Shown: piece by piece, positions 17,966 through 27,770 of the stretch
Numbering within the stretch: position 1 is the first letter of the stretch
Layout: the number at the start of each line of letters is the position of its first letter
NCBI GenBank assembly: GCA_030041095.1
Contig: JASHON010000136.1
Span: 1 to 64,000, forward strand
Direction: 5' to 3'
Length of the DNA: 64,000 nucleotides
Source: Terriglobia bacterium
GTDB lineage: Bacteria > Acidobacteriota > Terriglobia > UBA7540
The notes under the pieces: generated by a model
Databases searched by the model: none
Told to the model about the DNA's origin: nothing
What the model saw: only the letters and a program-made list of their open reading frames with translations
Made by a program: the position numbers and the translations under genes

Positions 17966-19107
17966 TATCCGTAGCTATCTTTCGCGTTTCCAGAGACGCT
18001 TCGCTTGAGCGGGCTATTCTCGACCCGCACCGAAGGCGCCAGACTTTCCAGCAAATGCCGCTGCTCGCGCGAGAGGCGGTTGGGGACCACCACCTGCACT
18101 TTCACATAAAGGTCTCCGGTCCCGTGCCGGTCGAGCCTGGGAAAGCCGAAGCCGCGGAGCCGAAAGACCGTGTTTGGCTGAGTCGCTTCAGGAATACGCA
18201 GCTTTTCATGACCCTTGAGGGTGGGGACTTTGATTTCCGTTCCGAGCGTCGCCTGGGTAATGGAAACAGGAATCGTGCAATATAGATTGCTGCCCTGGCG
18301 CTCGAAAAACGGGTGCTCGCGAATGCGAAGGACCACGTAGAGATCGCCCGAAGGGCCGCCTTGAACTCCGGCCTCTCCGCCTCCCCTCACGCGGAGCCGG
18401 GTGCCGTCTTCGACGCCGGGCGGTATCTTGATCTCCACAATCCGTTCTTCGCGCCGCCGCCCTTCGCCGTGGCAATCCGGGCACAGTTCCCGAATGATGC
18501 GCCCCGTGCCGTGGCATTGCGGGCATGTTTGCGACAGCGTGAAAAAACCCTGCTGGCGCCGAATTTGCCCGCGCCCCCCGCAAGCCGGACAGACGACGGG
18601 TTCGCTGCCGCGCTTAGCTCCACGGCCGCCGCATTCCGGGCAGGTTTCCATCCGCGGAATTTTCACCTTAGTTTCGAGGCCGGAGGCCGCTTCTTCGAAG
18701 CCAATCTGCAGATCATACCTTAAATCCGCACCGCGCTCCGGAGCTTGCCTGCGCGCCCGGCTCTGGCCGAACACATCGCCGAAGCCGAAAAGATCGCCGA
18801 AGCCGAAGGCGTTCAGGATATCTTCGAACCCCGAGAACGCCCCGGAAGAAAAATCCGGCTGCCCGCCCGTTCCTCCATTGACGCCAGCAAAACCGTAATG
18901 ATCGTAAGCGGCGCGCTTCTGCGGATCCGCAAGCACGCTGTAAGCTTCGGTAATCTCCTTGAATTTTTCCGTGGCTTCTTCATGGTTGCTGGGGTTGCGG
19001 TCAGGATGGTACTGCAGCGCCTGTCTGCGATAGGCGCTCTTGATCTCCGGCTCGGAAGCGTCTCTCCCTACACCCAGAACTTCGTAATAGTCGCGTTTCT
19101 GATTCAA
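17965..19107 (-). CDS. dnaJ: Chaperone DnaJ (type A Hsp40)
   Basis: A 380-residue co-chaperone that stimulates the DnaK ATPase. Order: J domain (residues 4-70, HPD in YHPDRNPSN), Gly/Phe-rich region (about 75-130), zinc domain with four CxxCxGxG repeats ([32 protein letters not shown]), and the C-terminal substrate-binding domain. Full length. The gap to grpE is 44 nt. dnaK itself is not in the window. Confidence 0.97.
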   Translation of the reverse strand: MNQKRDYYEVLGVGRDASEPEIKSAYRRQALQYHPDRNPSNHEEATEKFKEITEAYSVLADPQKRAAYDHYGFAGVNGGTGGQPDFSSGAFSGFEDILNAFGFGDLFGFGDVFGQSRARRQAPERGADLRYDLQIGFEEAASGLETKVKIPRMETCPECGGRGAKRGSEPVVCPACGGRGQIRRQQGFFTLSQTCPQCHGTGRIIRELCPDCHGEGRRREERIVEIKIPPGVEDGTRLRVRGGGEAGVQGGPSGDLYVVLRIREHPFFERQGSNLYCTIPVSITQATLGTEIKVPTLKGHEKLRIPEATQPNTVFRLRGFGFPRLDRHGTGDLYVKVQVVVPNRLSREQRHLLESLAPSVRVENSPLKRSVSGNAKDSYG

Positions 19108-19151
19108 GGCTGTGCCTCGTCAGCGGCCATGCCGGGCGCGCCGGCGGTAAC

Positions 19152-19829
19152 TCATGACTCCGAGGTTTCGCGGGGCGAAATCTCAGGCGGGTGCACGGCC
19201 ACTTTTACTACGGCGGGCCGCAGCAACCGATGCCGCAGGGTGTATCCTCGCTGCAACTCTTCCACCACTTCCTGATCGCGATGCTCCTTGGTTTCCATCT
19301 TTTCCGCCGCCTGGTGCAGCTCGGGGTCAAACAATTTTCCTTGGGCTTCGATGGGTGTCAGGCCGGCCCTGCTCAACGCTTCGGCCAATTGCCGGTGGAT
19401 CAGCTCAAGTCCCACGTAGTACTCCGAGGGAACATCGTGGTTACGATGCTTGAGCGCACGGTCAAAGCCATCCAGCACGGGCAGGAGCGACCGAACGAGT
19501 TCGGCGTTCGCATGCTGCAGGAACTCTTCTTTCTCCCGCTGCACGCGCTTGCGAAAATTCTCCAGTTCCGCTTGTTTCCGAAGCAGCCGGTCGAAAAGCT
19601 CCTGCTTCTCTGCCTGCAACTTATTAATGGCGGAGTCTTCAGCGCGCTGGAGCGAATCAGTCGGAGAATTCCCCACGGCCTCACCCGCTTCTTTCGGAAC
19701 GCCTGCTGGTGTTGTCACCTGTTCTTCGAGGCTCTCTTTCTGTTTCCCTGTATCCCCCCGCCCCGCGCCCGCAGATCGGTTATGCATGTTGTGTTCGCTT
19801 TTCATATGGCATTCATTCGCAGTCAGCAA
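19152..19829 (-). CDS. grpE: Nucleotide exchange factor GrpE
   Basis: A 225-residue partner of DnaK that releases ADP. A low-complexity, charged N-terminus (about 60 residues) precedes a long coiled coil (AINKLQAEKQELFDRLLRKQAELENFRKRVQ) and the beta domain ending in ...LRHRLLRPAVVKVA. The start is uncertain: a TTG at 19829 has GGAGG 10 nt upstream, while ATGs at 19805 and 19787 lack a clear ribosome binding site. It lies 66 nt after hrcA in the same run. Confidence 0.95.
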   Translation of the reverse strand: MLTANECHMKSEHNMHNRSAGAGRGDTGKQKESLEEQVTTPAGVPKEAGEAVGNSPTDSLQRAEDSAINKLQAEKQELFDRLLRKQAELENFRKRVQREKEEFLQHANAELVRSLLPVLDGFDRALKHRNHDVPSEYYVGLELIHRQLAEALSRAGLTPIEAQGKLFDPELHQAAEKMETKEHRDQEVVEELQRGYTLRHRLLRPAVVKVAVHPPEISPRETSES

Positions 19830-19895
19830 TCAGCTCTCAGCCTCCAGGCTTTGCTCAGATTGCTGTTGAAGGTTTTCTGGGACCTGGCAATGAGC

Positions 19896-20945
19896 TCAAT
19901 TTGCGCTCAGGAGCCGGCTGGTAACCCGCGCCACGTAGTCGACGGTCTGCATTGCACGGTCGTATTCCATGCGCGTCGGTCCGATGACGCCAAGCGCCCC
20001 GACAGCCCGGCGACGATAGTGGTAAGGGGCGAGAATGAACGAACACTGGCGCATCTCGGAATTGGGGTTTTCGCGGCCGATGACGACTCGTACGCCCCGG
20101 TCCGGCGCATCGAGACACGCGTTCAGAACCTGGATCACCTTGGCTTTCTCTTCGATGGCAACCATCAGCTTTTTCAGTTTTGACGCATCTACAAAGTCCG
20201 GCTGATCGAGCATTCGGGTGGCGCCCCCCACAAATAACGCGCCGGGCTCTTCCTGAGCTAACGCACCCTCAATGAACAGCCGCGCTGCGGTCGCCAGAAT
20301 CCGATCCGAGGCGTCCTTCATATCCTCGAGCCTCTTCGCCATTTCCAGCCGGATGGTTTTCAATGACCACCCGTGGAACTCTTCGTTCAAAAAATTCGCT
20401 GCGTGATCCAGCGCCGGTTGAAGCTGATCCTCTTCCACCTGAAAGACTTTATTGACCACCAGGTCGGGTTTGGAGACAATCACGGCCAGTACCCGGCGCT
20501 CCGATAACCTCACAAACTTAATCTGCTCCAACAACTTCTCCTCGAGCGGCGGGCCCAAGACCAGCCCAAGATTGTTGGACACCTTGGAGAGAAGAAGGGA
20601 TATCTTCTCCATCAGATCTTCAATTTGCGCGGGTTCGGCACTCAAAGAGTCCTCAATGAACTGCTCCGTAGCTGCTCCGAGCTTCGTAAGATGGGCCAGC
20701 CGGTCGACATAAAAACGGTAGGCTCTATCGGACGGAATTCTGCCCGCCGAGGCGTGCCGCTGAAGCAGAAATCCACGTGCCTCCAACTCGGCCATCACAT
20801 TGCGTACTGTGGCCGAACTGATAAGCTCAGAGGATCGCGCAGCCGCCGCCTTCGAGCCGACTGGAACGCCGGTTGCGACGTACAGGCGAACGACCGCCGC
20901 CAGGATGTCCTGATGTCTCTGACTAAGCTCGCCTTCGGCCCCCAT
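19896..20945 (-). CDS. hrcA: Heat-inducible transcription repressor HrcA
   Basis: A 349-residue repressor. The N-terminal winged helix (LSQRHQDILAAVVRLYVATG through SSATVRNVMAELEARGFL) binds CIRCE operators in known family members, and RHASAGRIPSDRAYRFYVD is the conserved wing and linker. The C-terminal GAF-like domain follows. ATG 20945 is preceded at once by TGGAG. A strong promoter lies 58-85 bp upstream, but no CIRCE copy (TTAGCACTC-N9-GAGTGCTAA) is visible there, so autoregulation would need another site. Confidence 0.96.
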   Translation of the reverse strand: MGAEGELSQRHQDILAAVVRLYVATGVPVGSKAAAARSSELISSATVRNVMAELEARGFLLQRHASAGRIPSDRAYRFYVDRLAHLTKLGAATEQFIEDSLSAEPAQIEDLMEKISLLLSKVSNNLGLVLGPPLEEKLLEQIKFVRLSERRVLAVIVSKPDLVVNKVFQVEEDQLQPALDHAANFLNEEFHGWSLKTIRLEMAKRLEDMKDASDRILATAARLFIEGALAQEEPGALFVGGATRMLDQPDFVDASKLKKLMVAIEEKAKVIQVLNACLDAPDRGVRVVIGRENPNSEMRQCSFILAPYHYRRRAVGALGVIGPTRMEYDRAMQTVDYVARVTSRLLSAN

Positions 20946-20959
20946 CTCCAGGTATAACC

Positions 20960-20976
20960 CCCTTGTCCTTCAAGGG
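20960..20976. repeat. Inverted repeat between the hrcA promoter and start codon
   Basis: CCCTTG-TCCTT-CAAGGG is a perfect 6-bp inverted repeat with a 5-nt centre, located within the predicted hrcA leader. It is not a CIRCE element. It could be an operator or a small mRNA hairpin; nothing else supports a function. Confidence 0.35.
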
Positions 20977-21001
20977 ATTACAGGTAAACACTCACAAGTC
21001 T

Positions 21002-21030
21002 ATTTTATGGGTAACCTGGCGGGCTGTCAA
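21002..21030 (-). promoter_or_regulatory. Near-consensus sigma70 promoter for the hrcA operon
   Basis: On the minus strand, TTGACA (21030-21025), a 17-nt spacer and TAAAAT (21007-21002) form a promoter matching the consensus at 11 of 12 positions. It points at hrcA, predicting a 5' untranslated region of about 50 nt. It would drive the whole hrcA-grpE-dnaJ-lepB-carAB-dapA-like run. Confidence 0.8.
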
Positions 21031-21143
21031 GAATCCGTAACCTGCCCTTCTTTTGCGTCTGCTCTCAGCCCACTTCTCCTGTGGGTGTTTTGCCCGCCCC
21101 ATGATAGAGTAAAGCGCTGTTGTTGCCCTGTGCGGAGGGAGCG

Positions 21144-23312
21144 ATGCGATTATTGCAAGCGCTTGTCATTGTTATTTTAATTCAGCCGATTTCATGGTCC
21201 GCCGGGGCGTCCTACGCGCGTCAGGCCGGCAAGGAGAGTAGCACTGACGCAACCAAGCCGCCTCTCCCGCTGCAACAGTTTTTCTCAGCGGTTTCTATCG
21301 GTCCACTCGCTGTCTCGCCCGATGGCCAACGAGTCGTCATTCAAACCACGAGAGCGGACTGGGCGAAGAGTATTTTTCGTAAGGATCTTTGGCTTTACCG
21401 CGAAGGCCAGGGTCTGATTCCCTTAACCCATTCGGAAGGTGATTTCAATCCGCAGTGGTCTCCGGACGGGCGCTGGATTGCCTTCCTTTCAACGCGCCGG
21501 CTGAGCCCGCCGGGAGCGAAACGCATAATGACCCAAGCGACGACGCCGGCCGACCAGAACCTTTATCCTTCGCATGTTCCGCAGGTCTATGCGATTCGCG
21601 CCGATGGAGGGGAAGCCGTCCGACTGACAAGAGGATCCGAAGGTGTTCATGCGTTCGCCTGGTCGTCTGACAGCCACGAGATTTTCTACGCGACGCGCAT
21701 TCCATGGACCAAGCAGCGTGAGGCTGTGTACAAGAAGGAATGGCACGATGTGATTCAATACCGTGAACACGAGCGGGGCGATCTAATCCAGCGTGTGCGC
21801 CTGCCCGCCGCACCGGCGTCGCCTGAACTTCACCGCGAGAATGCAAGCTCCGCGGTGATGAGTGTTGCGCGAACGCCTTTTCGAGTGGACCAAATGACAG
21901 TGTCGCCAGACGGGCACTGGCTTGCCCTGGTGACCGAGCCGCCGTCACTGCGCATTGACAGCATCAAGGATTATGGAATTGATCTTCTTGATCTCCGCAC
22001 GCTCGGGACGTCAGAAACCACCAGGGATGTCAAAGACCTTCCCCTGCCGCGAGTGCTGGTGCACCGGCAGTGCATTCCCGAACACATCCAGTGGTCGCCT
22101 GACAGCCAGCGACTTTTCTTTGCTGTGGAAATGGGTTCGGTTGAAGGGCGCTACCACGATGTGCAACCGCGCGTTTATAGCGTGCAAGTGACCACCGGCG
22201 CGATCGCGCGTTGGGCTGCGCACTTTGGCGGGGCGGTCAACGGCTATGCCGCCACGTCAACCGGAGGAGTGGTGGTAGCCGGACGGCTTGGAACTCAAGT
22301 GCAGATTTACTCCGAAACTGGCCCCGCCGCTCCTTTCACTCTGGAAAAAGGTTGGCCAGGGACTTATCAGGATGTTTCGGCTGCATCGCACTCGTCCCAA
22401 ATTGCATTCGTCTATTCAACGCTGACGAAACCCACAGAAGTGTACCTCGCTTCGGGTCCAGGCCACTTGGCACAAGCACGCCCAATCACATCTTTCAACG
22501 AATTTCTCAGCCACTTCGCCCTGCCGCGTGGCCGGCCGTTCCGGTGGAAAGCTGACGACGGAACCATGATCGAGGGCATGCTGGTCTTTCCTCCGGGCAA
22601 GTTCGGGAAGCGGCGCCTGCCGATGTTCACCTTCATTCACGGCGGTCCGGAAGATGCGGACGGCGACCATTTTGAAGCTGATTGGTACCAATGGGCGGCG
22701 CTGGCTGCAACGCAGGGCTGGCTGGTGTTTGAGCCGAACTATCGCGGATCGACAGGCTACGGCGACAAATTTGTTCTTCAGATAGTTCCGGATATCGTCT
22801 CGCGACCGGGAAAGGACATTCTTGAAGGCATCCGCGCCCTCATCCAGCAGGGCTATGCTGACCCGCAACACCTTGCTGTGGGTGGATACAGTTACGGCGG
22901 CTACATGACGGATTGGCTCATCACACAAAGCACTGAATTCAAAGCGGCCGTTACCGGCGCGGGCGCCATCGAGAATGCAGTGAACTGGGGTAACGATGAC
23001 ATGAGCTACGACGACGCATATATGCTCGAAGGAATGCCTTGGCAGGCGGAAGCGAATTACAATCGCGAAGCGGCGCTGTGGCAAATGAACGAAGTCACGA
23101 CGCCCACCCATATCGTCGCGGGCGCAGACGATATACGCGTCTATGTTGGGGAAGACTATCTGCTCGAGCGGTGCCTCTACGACCGCGGCATTCCTACCAC
23201 GCTCCTCGTTTTTCCCGGTGAGGGCCACTCGCTGAGCAATAACCCGTGGCACGGACGGATCAAAGTGAGAGAGGAACTGAAGTGGCTGAACAAATACGGC
23301 TTGGGTGAGTAA
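21144..23312 (+). CDS. Secreted S9-family prolyl oligopeptidase / acylaminoacyl-peptidase-like
   Basis: This 722-residue serine peptidase has a signal peptide (MRLLQALVIVILIQPISW...ASYA). Residues about 45-440 are WD40-like propeller repeats (WSPDGRWIAFLST, WSPDSQRLFFAVE). The C-terminal alpha/beta hydrolase domain has the nucleophile in GGYSYGGYMTDW, the acid Asp in AGADDIRVYVGED and the His in GEGHSLSN. The ATG at 21144 has GGAGG 5 nt upstream. Family members cleave short peptides in the periplasm. It is followed 32 nt later by an M61 peptidase, and the pair may form a peptide-use operon. Confidence 0.92.
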   Translation: MRLLQALVIVILIQPISWSAGASYARQAGKESSTDATKPPLPLQQFFSAVSIGPLAVSPDGQRVVIQTTRADWAKSIFRKDLWLYREGQGLIPLTHSEGDFNPQWSPDGRWIAFLSTRRLSPPGAKRIMTQATTPADQNLYPSHVPQVYAIRADGGEAVRLTRGSEGVHAFAWSSDSHEIFYATRIPWTKQREAVYKKEWHDVIQYREHERGDLIQRVRLPAAPASPELHRENASSAVMSVARTPFRVDQMTVSPDGHWLALVTEPPSLRIDSIKDYGIDLLDLRTLGTSETTRDVKDLPLPRVLVHRQCIPEHIQWSPDSQRLFFAVEMGSVEGRYHDVQPRVYSVQVTTGAIARWAAHFGGAVNGYAATSTGGVVVAGRLGTQVQIYSETGPAAPFTLEKGWPGTYQDVSAASHSSQIAFVYSTLTKPTEVYLASGPGHLAQARPITSFNEFLSHFALPRGRPFRWKADDGTMIEGMLVFPPGKFGKRRLPMFTFIHGGPEDADGDHFEADWYQWAALAATQGWLVFEPNYRGSTGYGDKFVLQIVPDIVSRPGKDILEGIRALIQQGYADPQHLAVGGYSYGGYMTDWLITQSTEFKAAVTGAGAIENAVNWGNDDMSYDDAYMLEGMPWQAEANYNREAALWQMNEVTTPTHIVAGADDIRVYVGEDYLLERCLYDRGIPTTLLVFPGEGHSLSNNPWHGRIKVREELKWLNKYGLGE

Positions 23313-23344
23313 CCGGGCAGCTAAGTATCCACGGAGGGTTGAAG

Positions 23345-25285
23345 ATGCAATGGATGAAACGTTTGCAGAGCGCCACGCTTCTGGCGGCTATTTGCCTGGC
23401 GCTTGCGTCGATGAGCTATTCCCAAAGCAGTCCCGGTCCCCAGCCGGCGCCTTTGCCACGGCCGATCCCGACGCCAGTGGATCAGCCGTGTCAGGGCACA
23501 ATCGGATTGACCGTCAATGCCACCGATGTTGTGCATCGGGTGATTTCCGCGGAGGAGACAATTTCTGTTCGTCAAGGCGAACTGACTCTGCTTTATCCGG
23601 CGTGGATTCCGGGCAATCACTCGCCGACAGGCCCAATTGCGGAGTTTGCGGGACTTGAGGTGAGCGCTGCGGGCAAGAGAATTCCGTGGGCGCGGGACCG
23701 GGTCAACATGTACGCCTTCCATATCCAGGTTCCGGAAGGCGTGCAGTCGCTCGACGTGAAGTATCAATACCTGGCGCCACTTCGTCCGGACGAAGGGCGC
23801 ATCTCCTTTTCGTCGAACATTCTCGACCTTGCGTGGAACACGGTTGCGCTCTATCCAGCCGGTTATTTCTCCCGCGATATTGAGTTTGCTCCGAGCATTC
23901 AACTGCCCCACGGCTGGCACTTTGCCACCGCACTCGCCGTCAGCTCCGAGAGCGGTTCGCTGATCCGATTCAAAGATGTGCCGTTTAATACCTTGGTTGA
24001 CTCGCCGCTCTACGCGGGCGTGAACTACAAGCGTGAAGATCTTTCCACGGGCCCCAACAATCAGGTTTCCCTCGATGTGTTTGCGGATTCGCCGAAAGAT
24101 CTGGAGATCACGCCGGAGGAGTTGAAGCTGCATCGCAATCTCGTGGAACAGGCGGCGAAGCTCTTTCACTCCCACCATTACCGTCATTACCATTTTCTGT
24201 TTTCCTTAAGCGATGTCGTAGGCGGCATGGGCCTGGAGCACCATCAGTCGAGCGAGGACGGCACGCGGGCGAATTATTTTACCGATTGGGCCGCTGGAGT
24301 TTTCGACCGCGATCTTCTGGCGCACGAATACACTCATTCCTGGAATGGCAAGTTCCGAAGGCCCGCCGATCTTTGGACCCCGAATTTTAACGTACCGATG
24401 CAGGACGATCTGCTCTGGGTTTACGAAGGACTGACGCAGTATTGGGGCTATGTCCTGACCGCACGCTCCGGCCTGCGCAGCGCGGCCGAGACTCGCGATC
24501 TTATCGCAATGATTGCTGCCAATTTCGAGGCCAGCCGCGGCAGAATCTGGCGGCCGCTGATCGATACGACGAATCAACCGGTCATCTCCCAGCGACGTCC
24601 GGTAACGTGGGTAAGCTGGCTGCGCGACGAAGACTACTACCAGCAAAGCCTGCTCGTTTGGCTCGATGTGGATACAAAAATCCGGCAGTTGAGCGGTGGC
24701 AAGAAGTCGCTGGATGATTTCGCCCGGCTTTTCTACGGAATGGATAACGGCAGCTATGTGACTCAGACTTACGATTTCAATGATCTCGTCGCTGCGCTCA
24801 ACTCGGTTCAACCGTACGGTTGGAGAGCTTTCCTGCGGGACCGCATTTATAAGCTCGCGCCGAATGTGCCGGAGGAGGGAATCACACAAGGAGGTTATCG
24901 CCTCACTTATAGTGACACGCCGCCTGCCTGGCTCAAACATTCCTATACTCCTGAATCCTACGTCAGTTTCGCAACCTCGCTTGGGTTTTCCGTGAAGGGT
25001 ACGGGCGAACTGGGAAGTGTTTGGTGGGATAGCCCCGCCTTTAGAGCGGGAATCACTCCAGACATGCGTCTGGAAGCTGTGAACGGCAAAGCCTTCACGC
25101 TCGATGTGCTCCGTAATGCGGTGATCAATGCCGAGAAGAGCGCATCGCCAATTCAATTGCTCGTGAGGCGCGGCAACGTCCTGAAGACCATTTCTGTCGA
25201 TTACCACGGCGGCTTGCGCTATCCAGGGCTTTCACGCGTGAACGCTGTCCCGGACCTTCTGGATGCGATCCTCGCGCCGAAGTGA
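23345..25285 (+). CDS. Secreted M61-family aminopeptidase with PDZ domain
   Basis: A 646-residue metallopeptidase. Signal peptide: MQWMKRLQSATLLAAICLALA. An N-terminal beta domain is followed by the zinc site HEYTHSWNGKFRRP (HExxH) with the downstream Glu in VYEGLTQYWG. A C-terminal PDZ domain (about residues 545-630) reads SVWWDSPAFRAGITPDMRLEAVNG. This matches glycyl-aminopeptidase type M61 enzymes. ATG 23345 has GGAGG 7 nt upstream. It probably works with the adjacent S9 peptidase in periplasmic peptide breakdown. Confidence 0.93.
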   Translation: MQWMKRLQSATLLAAICLALASMSYSQSSPGPQPAPLPRPIPTPVDQPCQGTIGLTVNATDVVHRVISAEETISVRQGELTLLYPAWIPGNHSPTGPIAEFAGLEVSAAGKRIPWARDRVNMYAFHIQVPEGVQSLDVKYQYLAPLRPDEGRISFSSNILDLAWNTVALYPAGYFSRDIEFAPSIQLPHGWHFATALAVSSESGSLIRFKDVPFNTLVDSPLYAGVNYKREDLSTGPNNQVSLDVFADSPKDLEITPEELKLHRNLVEQAAKLFHSHHYRHYHFLFSLSDVVGGMGLEHHQSSEDGTRANYFTDWAAGVFDRDLLAHEYTHSWNGKFRRPADLWTPNFNVPMQDDLLWVYEGLTQYWGYVLTARSGLRSAAETRDLIAMIAANFEASRGRIWRPLIDTTNQPVISQRRPVTWVSWLRDEDYYQQSLLVWLDVDTKIRQLSGGKKSLDDFARLFYGMDNGSYVTQTYDFNDLVAALNSVQPYGWRAFLRDRIYKLAPNVPEEGITQGGYRLTYSDTPPAWLKHSYTPESYVSFATSLGFSVKGTGELGSVWWDSPAFRAGITPDMRLEAVNGKAFTLDVLRNAVINAEKSASPIQLLVRRGNVLKTISVDYHGGLRYPGLSRVNAVPDLLDAILAPK

Positions 25286-25352
25286 GTGTGCCTTGTCAGA
25301 CTGGGAGCTGCGACTGAGAAAATCGTTTCACTTCGTCACCGATTCGGGGGCG

Positions 25353-26513
25353 ATGCTAGCCAGCCTTTGCCTGGCAATGGCCCTGGCAGCAGGAAGCCTG
25401 CGGGCGCAGAGTCTTGCAGCTACACCGCCCATGGGTTGGAACACATGGTATGCATTCGGCTGTCACGCCACTGATGCTGAAGTTCGTGCGGCGGCGGATG
25501 CCATGGCAACAAACGGAATGAGGGCCGCCGGATATCAATATGTGAACCTTGACGACTGCTGGCAGGGGAAGCGCGATGCGAAAGGTTTCATTCATCCTAA
25601 TGCGCGCTTTCCAGATATGAAAGCCCTTGCCGATTACCTGCATCGGATGGGCTTGAAGTTCGGAATCTATTCGTCGCCGGGCCCAAAAACCTGCGGCGGA
25701 TACCCCGGAAGTTACGGACACGAGCAACAGGATGCACAAACCTATGCCACTTGGGGGATCGATTTCGTCAAGTACGACTGGTGCAGCGCGGGTGAAGTGT
25801 ACAAGCCAGGCCAGCTCGAAGCGGCATACGAGAAGATGCACCGGGCGATCCTTCAGACGGGCCGGCCCATGGTTTACAGCCTCTGTGAATACGGAATGGA
25901 CGCGCCATGGCTCTGGGGTCAAAGCGTCGGGGCCAATCTCTGGCGGACGACGGATGACGTGAGCAATCGAATCGGCTTTCAGGAATACCAACGAATGATG
26001 TTTGTGGGCTTCGGCCAGGCGGGGCTCGGGCATTACGCTGGACCGGGCCATTGGAATGACCCGGACATGCTCCAGATCGGAAATCGCGGCCTTGATTTGA
26101 GCGAAGACCGAACGCAGATGACCCTGTGGTCCCTTGTGGCCGCTCCCCTCATTTCAAGCACTAACTTGGCCCAACTCACCCCGTCCGAACTGGCCATCCT
26201 GACGAACCGGGAAGTGATTGCGGTCGATCAGGATTCGCTGGGAGTCGAAGGCCATCGCCTGTCTCAGGCAGGGCCGATCGAAGTTTGGGCAAAGCCCTTG
26301 AGCGGGAAACGCGTTGCCGTCGGGCTCTTCAATTCGGGGGAATCCACGCTCCCTGCTTCCATCCGCTTTAGCGACGTTGGATATTCCGGCGCCGTCCGGC
26401 TGAGAGATCTTTGGAAAAGGGAGAATCTCGGTGTCTTCCGCGATCATTTTTCTGCGGAAATTCCCAGGCACGGCGTGGTTCTGATTGAAATTCAGCCAGC
26501 CATCGAGGAGTGA
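25353..26513 (+). CDS. Secreted alpha-galactosidase, glycoside hydrolase family 27
   Basis: A 386-residue enzyme with a signal peptide (MLASLCLAMALAAGSLRAQ). GH27 hallmarks are TPPMGWNTWYAFGC at the mature start, NLDDCWQ, the nucleophile Asp in DFVKYDWCSAG and the acid/base Asp in WRTTDDVS. The C-terminal beta-sandwich closes the protein (LFNSGESTLPASIRF). It removes terminal alpha-galactosyl residues from oligosaccharides or plant polysaccharides. The start at 25353 has only a G-rich, weak ribosome binding site; translation may be reinitiated after the M61 gene 67 bp upstream. Confidence 0.93.
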   Translation: MLASLCLAMALAAGSLRAQSLAATPPMGWNTWYAFGCHATDAEVRAAADAMATNGMRAAGYQYVNLDDCWQGKRDAKGFIHPNARFPDMKALADYLHRMGLKFGIYSSPGPKTCGGYPGSYGHEQQDAQTYATWGIDFVKYDWCSAGEVYKPGQLEAAYEKMHRAILQTGRPMVYSLCEYGMDAPWLWGQSVGANLWRTTDDVSNRIGFQEYQRMMFVGFGQAGLGHYAGPGHWNDPDMLQIGNRGLDLSEDRTQMTLWSLVAAPLISSTNLAQLTPSELAILTNREVIAVDQDSLGVEGHRLSQAGPIEVWAKPLSGKRVAVGLFNSGESTLPASIRFSDVGYSGAVRLRDLWKRENLGVFRDHFSAEIPRHGVVLIEIQPAIEE

Positions 26514-26548
26514 TTCTCTGGGGCTCTTCGGATGCGCAGCGGCCACAC

Positions 26549-27745
26549 TCATCCGCTTATTTCGGCAAGCAGGGGAATGACGGCGTCCTGGATTTCTCCG
26601 GTTACGCGGGCGTCTCGCTCGTCCACATAGAGGTTCACTTCGCTGCGCACGCCGAAATCATCCAGATAGATTCCCGGCTCGATGGTGAAACAGGTTCCCT
26701 GGACAATCCTGCGCGTATCGCGAGTTTCGTAATTGTCCATGTTGGCGCCGTTCCCGTGAACTTCCTCACCGAGAGAATGCCCTGTACGATGAATGAAATT
26801 GCTTTCGTAGCCGGCCTTGCGAATTACCTGGCGGGCGGCGTCATCCACTTCGTAGCCGTGCAGCTCACGGCCTGCGCGGATCGCCTGCTGCACGCAGCCT
26901 ATAGCTGCATCTCGCGCCTCGCGTACAACGTTGAAAATCGCGACATAGCGTGCGGGGACTTCCTCGCCTGCAAAGCCCGTCCAGGTGATGTCGAAATAAA
27001 CTGACCCGGGTTGCGCCAGCTTGCCGGAAACATCAAGCAGGACGAAATCGTTTAAGCGGATGGGCAGCGACGTGGCCTGTGTCGGGACGTAATGCGGATT
27101 GGCGCTGTTCGCGTTCACCGCAACGATAGCGTCCTCGCCTTCGGCCATGCCTTCGGCGGCGAAGTGGCTGGCGATGGCTTGCTGCACGTCGTATTCGCCA
27201 AGGGGGTTGCCGTTGCGCACAGCCTTGCCAATCATCTTGAACGCAGCGCGCACGGCAGCGTGGATGATCTTTCCGGCCTGGAGGTGCGAGGCCAGCGCTT
27301 CCTCAGTCCAACGCGCCTCAAAAAGCTGTACCAGATCGGCGGACGAAACAACCTCCAAACCGCAACCTCTGACAAGCTCTACCGTTCCTGCATCAACGAG
27401 GCCCACATACGGGATGTCATTGAGAGGCGAATATTGCATGGCTACCCGGCGCTTCCCTTGGAGCGCCTTTCCCAGGAGTTCGCGTTGCTCAGCCCAGGAG
27501 GAATAAAGACGCTGCGTCCCTGGGAGAGCGTCGAGGTTGTGGCGCTCAATCCGGTGCACAAGTTTGGCGGGCTCTCCTTCGGCTGGAATCAGGTAATACC
27601 ATCTCCGCGTACACAGGGGCGGCCGGATCTTAAGCACACGATACGCGATGGCATCGCGGTGATGGTGATCGTAAAAAAGCCAGCCGTCCAGCCGCGCGTC
27701 GCGCAGCGCGGCCTGGATTTTCTCCAAATCCATTGCCATGGCCAT
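26549..27745 (-). CDS. M24-family metallopeptidase (Xaa-Pro aminopeptidase-like)
   Basis: A 398-residue pita-bread-fold peptidase. The N-terminal creatinase-like domain is residues 1-150. The catalytic domain carries metal ligands in VLLDVSGKL (Asp), YFDITWTGF (Asp), FIHRTGHSLGEEVHGNG (His), FTIEPGIY (Glu) and RSEVNLYV (Glu). No signal peptide is present, so it is cytosolic. AAGGAGG lies 5 nt before ATG 27745. It is 25 nt downstream of the POT-like transporter gene, which suggests peptide import followed by cleavage of proline-containing peptides. Confidence 0.9.
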   Translation of the reverse strand: MAMAMDLEKIQAALRDARLDGWLFYDHHHRDAIAYRVLKIRPPLCTRRWYYLIPAEGEPAKLVHRIERHNLDALPGTQRLYSSWAEQRELLGKALQGKRRVAMQYSPLNDIPYVGLVDAGTVELVRGCGLEVVSSADLVQLFEARWTEEALASHLQAGKIIHAAVRAAFKMIGKAVRNGNPLGEYDVQQAIASHFAAEGMAEGEDAIVAVNANSANPHYVPTQATSLPIRLNDFVLLDVSGKLAQPGSVYFDITWTGFAGEEVPARYVAIFNVVREARDAAIGCVQQAIRAGRELHGYEVDDAARQVIRKAGYESNFIHRTGHSLGEEVHGNGANMDNYETRDTRRIVQGTCFTIEPGIYLDDFGVRSEVNLYVDERDARVTGEIQDAVIPLLAEISG

Positions 27746-27770
27746 GAGTTCCTCCTTAGATATAACGAAG

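Noticed and set aside
20946-21143. CIRCE operator upstream of hrcA
   Set aside because: Expected from the family, but no TTAGCACTC-N9-GAGTGCTAA or close variant is present; the CACTCAC segment has no partner.
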